Of a stretch of 64,000 nucleotides of DNA, positions 56,701-64,000 are shown piece by piece (the first letter of the stretch is position 1; the number at the start of each line of letters is the position of its first letter). Both the position numbers and the translations under genes were made by a program. The DNA is taken from NCBI GenBank assembly GCA_030267565.1, contig BRXU01000003.1, positions 4,811,001 through 4,875,000 of the forward strand. Direction: 5' to 3'. This DNA comes from Pleodorina starrii. Taxonomy: Eukaryota > Chlorophyta > Chlorophyceae > Chlamydomonadales > Volvocaceae. Under the pieces are notes generated by a model. That model saw only the letters and a list, made by a program, of their open reading frames with translations. It was not told where the DNA came from and searched no databases.

Positions 56701-59700
56701 ACCGACCCGTTCCGCTGGAACTCCGGCGGCTTCAGAACAGTCCTACCGGCGGACCCCCAGCGGTGGACACCAGCGAGCCCCGAACGCTGCGGGTCCGGTC
56801 GTCTCCAGCGAGGCGGGCTGTCGGCTCGACTGGCGTCCCGCCAGCGCAGACCGCCACTGCGGGAGCGAACGCTGGCGCCAAGAGCACGGAGAAGCGCGGA
56901 TCGGAGGACGGCAGCGGGGCCAGCATGTCCCCTGCTGCTAAGCGCTCGAGGTCCCCGGAGCACCGACGGGACGGGCAAAAGGGCTCCGCTGCGGACGCGA
57001 GGGCTCCGCCCAAGCCAACGCGCTCGCAGGCTCTGGAAGGGCGCAGCAGCAAAGCAAGCTCCGTGGCCGGGTCCGCGTCGCCACCGCCAGCGCCTGGTGG
57101 CGTTCCGGTGCGGAAAAAGCCGCCTTCATTAGGAGTTCCCAGCACTTCGCGGTCTGCTGGACAAGCCGGTGCTCGGCAGCTGCCCGCCATCACCCCAGCT
57201 AGGGCGGTGCTGCGGAGCATGGCGTCAACGAGCGATGCGCCGCCGTCAAGCGCGATGCCTGCTAGTGCATGCGCGGGCACCTCGGCTGCTGGGGCACTGC
57301 TGGCGCCGATGGCAGTCTGCGTCGCTAAGAAGCCGTCATCTGGGCCGCCGACGCGGCGACTGGTGGAGCCTGGCCTCGAAGCACCCGTTTGCTCGATGGA
57401 CCTGCCGGACGCCGCTTCGTTGGACTGCGAGGCTGACGCCAAGCACGCTTCATCACCGGACGTTGCGGCAGTGGAGGCCGTGGTCGCTAGCGGCGGCCCG
57501 CTCCCACGGTCGCCGGATGCCGTGTCGCTGGATGGCTTAGGGCTTGGGACGCCGGAGGAGGGGCCCTCGGCGAACCAGCGGGCGGAGCCGGTGGGGGCTC
57601 AGCAGCCAGAGGTTGCGCCACAGCTACCGCAGCCGCAGGACGTGCCGACGGATCAGGGCGATGGGTGTGGCGTGGAGGGGCTGCCGACGGAGGAGGGCGA
57701 GGGGCGCGGCGCGGAGGAGCTCTCGGAGCAGGGCGACGGGCGCGACGCGAAAGGGGATGTCCCCATGGCAGACGAGCCGCCCGCCGCAGTGGATGTGCAG
57801 CCGGGGCCTGTTGAGGAAGCGACGCCTGTAGCAGAAGCAATGGACGTCGCGGAGCAGCAGCCGGAGGCAGCGCCGCAGCAGCAGCCGGAGGAGGTCGCGC
57901 AGGTAGGAGCCCCGGAAATGGCTGCGGTGGAGCCGCCGGCAGTGGTCGAGCCTGAGGCAGTTGAACCTGCCGTGATGGAGCAGCAAGACCAGGTGGACCC
58001 GCAGCCCACTTCCTACCGTCAGCGGGGCGCCTCGCACGCGCCGACTGGTGGACCCGAACCGGCCGTGGAGGAGCAGACGGTGCTGACCACCCGCAACTCC
58101 GTCGTCCGTGATCAGCACCAGCATGAGCCTGCGAGTCGCTCCCCGGCGCGTCCGCTATCGTCGCCAGCGGAGGAACTGCAGGTGGTCGCTGCAGAGCAGG
58201 CGCAGGAGCCGTCTGCGCAGGGCACGGGGGCGCTCAGCGAGTCCGGGTCGCCGCTGCTTGGGGGTGAGGAGGCGCTTCTCGCAGAGGAGCAGCTTCCGGA
58301 GCAGGATCAGGCCAAGGCGGAGGACGACGGGCACGCGGCCACGGAACCTCCCGCTGCGCCCGTCTGCAGCGCCAGTGGCGGCGGCGACGCCGTCGCCCCG
58401 GCCTGCGCAGAGCAAGATGCCCTGGCGTCGTCCGTTGCGGCGGAGGCGCCGAGCATGCGCAGTCCGGTCCACGCTGTGGCGGCGGTGCACCCACCGGAAG
58501 GCCACGCCGGCAGCGCGGGTGGCGCCGCGTCGACGCAGGCCGAGGCGGCGCAGGCGCCCTGCGCAGGCAGTCGCGCCAACAGCGAGGCCGTAGACGGGGA
58601 GCCGGCGGGCGCCTCTGGGGCGAGCTGCAGCATGCATATATGGGGCGAGGATGACGACGCGGCGGCTCGCGCGCGCGCAGCCGAGCTGGAAGAGCTTGGG
58701 GAGGTGGCGGCGGCGCTGGCGGGCCTTCATCAGGCTGAGGTACCGCGGCTCCATCTGCACCGCGCGGCGTCACAGCCGGCGCCCAGCCAGCTGCCGACCG
58801 CCATGCAGCTGGAGCCGCTGCTGGACCATGGGCGGAGCCGGGGGCAGCGGGGCTCGACGCGAAGCGCAGGCAGCTGGGACGACCAGCCACTGGTGCAGGT
58901 TTCGGCGGTCCCTCAGGAGGGCGGCTTCAGGTGGCCGCAGGTGCGCAGGCGTACTGGGTTTTGGGTTCCATGGCGGCGATGACACTTGAACAGGCTTGTC
59001 CTTGAATGGTTGTGTGGGCCCTGGGGCAGATTTGGACATTTTATGGCTCAGCTTATGCTGCATGCCTGGGGGAGCTTTGCGCGGTGTGGTATCAGTGCTA
59101 TGGAGATCCTATTTTCTTTGCCCTGCCTGCAGCGTGAGCCCATCCTGCCGGCTCAAGACCAGCCCTTCGCGCTGCCGCACGACTGGCTGGTGACACGGCC
59201 GCCGCGCTACGAGCCTGTGAAGCGGAACGTGTGGCATTCACGAGCCAAGCCAAAGCGCCTCCCACGGGTGAGCGGACCGGCCGCACGGTTGCCGCGGTTG
59301 ACGGTCCCGATGATCTCGGGCCGGGGTGTGCGATCAGGTTGAGTGTACGCCTGCACAAGCAAGAATGTGCCTGCATGTGTACGCTGTCCGCAATGGGCCT
59401 TGTTCACCACGTTTATTACGCACCGAGCCACATACTGAGGCTGACCTGACACCAGCCGCCCTGCTTACGATACATCCCGCCTCGCCTCACAGGACGAGAT
59501 CAACATCTGCGCCTGTCGCCCGCCGCCCTTCGCGGCGCCCGGCGAGCTGCAACGGATGGGCTGTGGTCCGAACTGCCTTAACCGCTTATCATCGATCCTT
59601 TGCGACGGCAAGGTGGGATGCGCTCGTGGCGGCCCAACCGCACAAGGGTTCCGGCATGCTCTAGGCTGTTCTCTTCCCTTGTGCTTGCTGCCCCATTTTC

Positions 59701-62700
59701 GCGCCGCTGACAATTCCATTACCTTGCCTGTGACCCTCGATTCCGTGCGCAGCTTTGCCCCTGCGGCGAGCTCTGCAGCAACCGCTCGCTGCACCTGCTG
59801 CGGCAGCCCAAGACGGAGGTGTTCCTGACGGAGAACCGAGGCTGGGGCGTGCGCGCCATGGAGCCGCTGTCCAAGGTGAAACCGCGGTGGATATGGGATT
59901 GGGCTGCGGCTGGGGCCCGTGCGGGGGCCCGGAAGGGTGCGAGGTGTCGTGACCCGTGGGGCGCTGCTTTTGGAATCAGACGGGCTTTGTTGCTGATCCG
60001 ACCGTTTTTTCTTGTTGCTGCTCTGTCCACAGGGCGCCTTCATAATCGAGTACGCGGGCGAGGTCATCGACGAGCGGGAGCTCGGGCGGCGGATGGATCA
60101 CGCCCGCATGAACGGCGAGCCGCATTTCTACATTATGGAGCTGTCGGCAGGTGGGCACGTGTGCTGTGCGTACACGTTCGGTGTGTGACTTAAGTGGGCA
60201 AGCCAGGAAGGTGTGCTTTAGGTGGCTGTGAAGATGAGTGCAGGACGCGCACGGGTTCGGGGGCGCAGGACCCAGTCTCCCTCCCTCGCGACACCTGGCC
60301 ACGTCCTTTGCCGCCCGCATTGGCAGTCGCGCGCGCACACGACCATCGCGCAACGACTATGCATTTGTGGGCTACATCCAAATCTGTCCCGGGCTAGAGC
60401 TGACGGCGCTCTGTTGCGTGAGCCCATCGGTGTAGAACTTCGGGGCACATGTCCGACAGCGTATTCAGCGCCTCCCAAGTTTCTTCGCCCGCATTGGCAG
60501 TCGCGCGCGCACATGACCATCGCGCAACGATTATGCATTTGTGGGCTACATCCAAATCTGTCCCGGGCTAGAGCTGACGGCGCTCTGTTGCGTGAGCCCA
60601 TCGGTGTAGAACTTCGGGGCACATGTCCGACAGCGTATTCAGCGCCTCCCAAGTTTCTTCGCCCGCATTGGCAGTCGCGCGCGCACACGACCATCGCGCA
60701 ACGATTATGCATTTGTGGGCTACATCCAAATCTGTCCCGGGCTAGAGCTGACGGCGCTCTGTTGCGTGAGCCCATCGGTGTAGAACTTCGGGGCACATGT
60801 CCGACAGCGTATTCAGCGCCTCCCAAATTTCTTCGCCCGCATTGGCAGTCGCGCGCACACGACCATCGCGCAACGACTATGCATTTGTGGGCTACATCGA
60901 AATCTGTCTCGGGCTAGAGCTGACGGTGCTCTGTTGCGTGAGCCCATCGGTGTAGAACGTCGGGGCACATGCCCGACAGCGTATTCAGCGCCTCCCAAGT
61001 TTCTTCGCCCGCATTGGCAGCCGCGCGCGCACACGACCATCGCGCAACGACTATGCATTTGTGGGCTACATCCAAATCTGTCCCGGGCTAGAGCTGACGG
61101 CGCTCTGTTGCGTGAGCCCATCGGTGTAGAACTTCGGGGCACATGTCCGACAGCGTATTCCGCGTCTCACAAGAGTATTCGCCCGCATTGGCAGCCGCGC
61201 GCGCACACCACCATCGCGCAACGACTATGCATTTGTGGGCTACATCCAAACTTGTCCCGGGCTAGAGCTGACGCCGCTCTGTTGCGTGAGCCCATCGGTG
61301 TAGAACTTCGGGGCACATCCCTGCCAGTGGCCGAGCCCTTGCGTGGCAGCGCTGAAAGGACTGCATCCTAGAGGCATGAGGGGCATATTAGGCTGCGTGG
61401 TAGAGGCACCGGCTACCCTTTGCCGACGAGGGGCTCATCAGCTGACGTGCGCCACGGCTATCACTTCTGCAGGGCTGTACATCGACGCTCGGCGCAAGGG
61501 CAACTTAGCGCGCCTGATCAACAGCAGTTGCGATCCGAACTGCGAGACCCAGAAGTGGCACGATGCTTCCACGGGGGAGGTTCGCGTTGGGATTTTCGCG
61601 ACACGCGACATTGCGCCGGGCGAGGAGCTCGTGTACGACTACTTTTTCTCTACGTACGGCGCCGTCAAGCAGTCCGCCGCGTCCTTCGTGTGCATGTGCG
61701 GTTCCAAGAACTGCAGGTGCGGTGCGATCCAGGCCTTGAATGCTTTCTGTGCCGGGTTGAGCTGTCGGTCAGCATGCGGGTTGCACTTACTGCCATTGCA
61801 CGGTACACAAAACCGCTGGACCTTACAGGGTACATGATCGCACTTGCGTGCGCTGGATGTGCCGGTCCGTTCTGCCTTGACAGTGAAGTTTTTTCCCGTT
61901 GGCATCCGGTTACTGAACATGCAGGGGTACCATGGACCTGCACCCGGAGAAGCGGCGCGATCTGGGTCGCCGAGTGGAGGTATTCTGGGACGCCGACGGG
62001 CAGTACTATCGCGCGGTAATCGTGGCCTACCACCCGACCAGCAAGAAGCACACGATCATGTATGAGGACGGCGGCACGGAGAAGCTTTGCCTGGACGAGG
62101 TGCCGCACAGGTGAGTGGGGGAGGCGGGAGGGTGGGACCGCCGGGGTCGCACGCGGCGCTGACACGTGGTTTCCGCTGCGCCAACCGCACGTCTCTGGCA
62201 CCTGAACCCCGGGGAGGTGCACTGTGACTAGAGCTGAATGCCTCTGCACGCTGCGCACGGCTTGCTTCTGAGGCCTTGCACAACTTCCATTTGCATCATG
62301 CCAGCACTAATCTCATCCCGGCGCCTACTTGAAATTACCGCTTGTGGGCGTCATGTAATCGCTGCCATGACGTCGCCGTTTTGCCGTTCTGTCAGGTGGA
62401 TGGATGACGACCAGCCGCGAATTTCGCCCCAGAAGCCACACGCGCCTGCGGGTGACAGTGCCGCCGCCGCGCAACCGGCGACTGCTGAGCCGTCTCAGCA
62501 GCTGTTTCCGCAGCAGCTGCAGCACGGACCGCGGGCGTCAGAGCCGGAGCTGCACCAGCAGCAACGGCATCAGGCGTTGCCAGCAACTGACCTGGATGAC
62601 CGGGACGGCGTCTTGCCCATGCCGGCCGTGACATCGCAGCCACCGCCGCGGCCGCTGGTGCCCATCGACCAGCGGTGCTTGCTGCCGCCGCTTGGGAGCG

Positions 62701-64000
62701 CCACCATGGACTCGGCGGCGGGGTCGCACAGCGGCGGGCAGCTCGGCAAGCACGGCCAGCCCGACTCGGACCTGCACCTGCCGCTGAAGAAGAGGCCGCG
62801 GATGATGCCGAACATCCCCCAGTCGCTGCATCTGCACCCCGCCGCGCTGCCTTCACCGCACTCGAACCCGCTGAGCGCATCGCTGAGGGAGCCGGGCTCG
62901 GCGGCGCACCCGCAGACGAGCGGCGGCAGCGCCGGCTGCGTCGCCGCGCCGGCGTCGACGCGCAACCGCTACTCGGGTGGCGGCGCGGATAGCGCCGGCG
63001 GCGACCTCCACGGCCTCAGCGGCACGGGCAGCGGTCGCGTGTCCAGCGTCGCGGCGGATGAGGACGACCCCAACGAGGACCTGGACTCGCTGCTGGAAGC
63101 CGCGGAGGCGGTGGCGGCTCTGCGCACCGCGCCGATCGGCGGCGTGGCCGTGTCGGCGCTCCAAGCGCAGCAACAACAGCAGCAGACCTCCGCGGCACTG
63201 CCTCTGCAGCCGCGCCACGTGAGGAGCGGGTCCGCGACAGCTGCTGCGGGCGCGGTGCCCGTGGCCATGGTCCAGACAGCCAAGGTGGCCTCGCCGCGAC
63301 ACCTGGCCGCCGCGCATCGCGCCGGCCCGCCCAACGGCCTGCCGCCCCACGGCGGCAGCCGGCCAAGCGGCACCGCCACTGCGCACCCCAGCAGCAGCAG
63401 CTCGGGCTTCATCCCCTACCAGGTCGTAGGGTCCAGGCAGCACGCGTCCGGTGGCCACGGCGGCTCGCATGCAGCGCAGGGCGGGCCGAACGACGGCGGC
63501 TTTGGCGGGCCATACGACCATAGCCATCATCATCAGCACCCGTCGCACGGCCGGAATGGCCGATTGAGCGGGGAGCATGAGGGCGGCTCAGGCTCAGGCG
63601 CGGCGGGAAGCGGCCGTGGGAGGAACGGCAATGGGTACGGCAACGGGTACGGCTCACAGCCAAGCGGTGATATTAATCGGGAGGACCTTTTGTGGAAGCT
63701 GGTGGGCATTGACAAGCCGAAGGATTTGCTGCCGCTGTTCTCTGGCGGCTGCGAGAAATCGCGGAACGGCGACGGCAAGGGTCGGCGCAGTGGCAGCGAC
63801 TCGTGGATCGCGCCGTCGCACCCGTACGGCAAATTATTGCGCGCGTTGGAGGCTTCGGAGCTGCTGCCGCAGGCGGACCAGCTCAGAATGTACGCGCAGC
63901 AGCACCACCAACAGCAACAGCAGCTGCAACAGCCACAGCGCGCGCCGCCGGCGCCAGCGCCGGCGCCGGCCCAACCGCCGACCCAGGCGCCGGCGCAGCT
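53727..64000 (+). CDS. Histone-lysine methyltransferase, PWWP + AWS + SET + post-SET + Tudor-like (partial)
   Basis: Chromatin methyltransferase, probably H3K36-type by domain order (AWS-SET-post-SET as in NSD/ASH1/SDG8). Exons: 53727-53837, 53969-54175, 54393-54465, 54799-58940, 59133-59267, 59493-59612, 59753-59875, 60033-60150, 61473-61716, 61925-62110, 62396 to beyond 64000; all phases close. PWWP is near residues 25-110 (ICWARVKGYPAWPAQ, VMFFGTVEVAWV). One 4.1-kb exon encodes about 1,380 residues of low-complexity Ser/Glu/Ala/Pro. AWS has CGPNCLNR and LCPCGELCSNR. SET has ENRGWGVRA, FIIEYAGEVIDERE, LINSSCDPNC (His of the usual NHSC replaced by Ser) and GEELVYDYFF. Post-SET is CMCGSKNCRGTM. 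A Tudor-like domain (LGRRVEVFWDADGQYYRAVI) and a Gln/His/Gly-rich tail follow. The end lies outside the window. Confidence 0.93.
60313..61318 (+). repeat. 174-bp satellite array (5.8 copies) inside SET-domain intron
   Basis: GCATTGGCAG recurs at 60317, 60491, 60665, 60839, 61011 and 61185, so the spacing is 174, 174, 174, 172 and 174. The copies are nearly identical; the 172-base unit lost one GC pair in GCGCGCGC. The last copy is cut at about 134 bases. The array fills most of the 1.3-kb intron between exons 60033-60150 and 61473-61716. A period of 174 is 58 codons, so both strands show long repetitive open frames (plus 60222-60917, minus 60218-60826). Confidence 0.95.

Noticed and set aside
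60222..60917. 231-codon plus-strand frame and 202-codon minus-strand frame over the satellite
   Set aside because: Both are products of a 174-base (58-codon) repeat without stops. The peptides are strict repeats with no domain, and the stretch is an intron of the SET gene.
60313..61318. CRISPR array
   Set aside because: Units are contiguous 174-base copies without unique spacers, in a eukaryotic intron.

Overview
The window looks like nuclear DNA of a GC-rich green alga, most likely a volvocine (Chlamydomonas/Volvox group). The genes have many introns with GTGAGT/GTGCGT-type donors. The proteins carry Ala/Gly/Gln/Ser-rich spacers. TGTAA, the usual poly(A) signal of volvocine algae, lies downstream of most stop codons. 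The gene content (heme-NO-type guanylyl cyclase, Rubisco-LSMT-like SET protein, FAM194-type protein) fits a flagellated alga. No prokaryotic operon, CRISPR array, rRNA or convincing tRNA was seen. Species is inference.

Left to right: (1) 1-5129, minus: soluble guanylyl cyclase (H-NOX, HNOBA, class III cyclase), 3' end outside the window. (2) 5130-8856: 3.7 kb without a recognisable gene. (3) 8857-15130, minus: Rubisco-LSMT/SETD-type protein methyltransferase. (4) 15661-18664, plus, divergent from it: a protein with four Y-N/D-P motifs, possibly ciliary. (5) 18840-19425, minus: a doubtful small gene. (6) 20747-21635, minus: membrane-anchored PH-like protein, 5' end unresolved. (7) 22546-28706, plus: membrane-anchored PhoD-like phosphatase, 14 exons. 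(8) 29360-32623, plus: bZIP transcription factor. (9) 35043-38376, plus: cyclin L with an RS domain. (10) 39733-46197, minus: zinc alcohol dehydrogenase with a long N-terminal extension, convergent with cyclin L. (11) 47635-50905, minus: FAM194-like domain joined to a thioredoxin fold. (12) 51840-53191, minus: mitochondrial ribosomal protein bL19m. (13) 53727-64000+, plus, divergent from bL19m: a very large PWWP-AWS-SET histone methyltransferase that leaves the right edge.

The gene models were built by hand by joining exons at splice sites and checking reading phase. For nearly all genes the phases close exactly. Exceptions are the 5' ends of genes 1, 6 and 11, one weak donor in gene 3, and one tentative exon in gene 4. 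The genes do not form one pathway. They are housekeeping, signalling and chromatin genes in ordinary eukaryotic order. The most unusual items are a tandem array built from a splice donor inside the cyclase gene, a probable GC-AG intron cutting the bZIP basic region, a facing pair of TGTAA signals between cyclin L and the dehydrogenase, a FAM194-thioredoxin fusion lacking the CxxC pair, and a 174-bp satellite inside the SET domain of the large methyltransferase.
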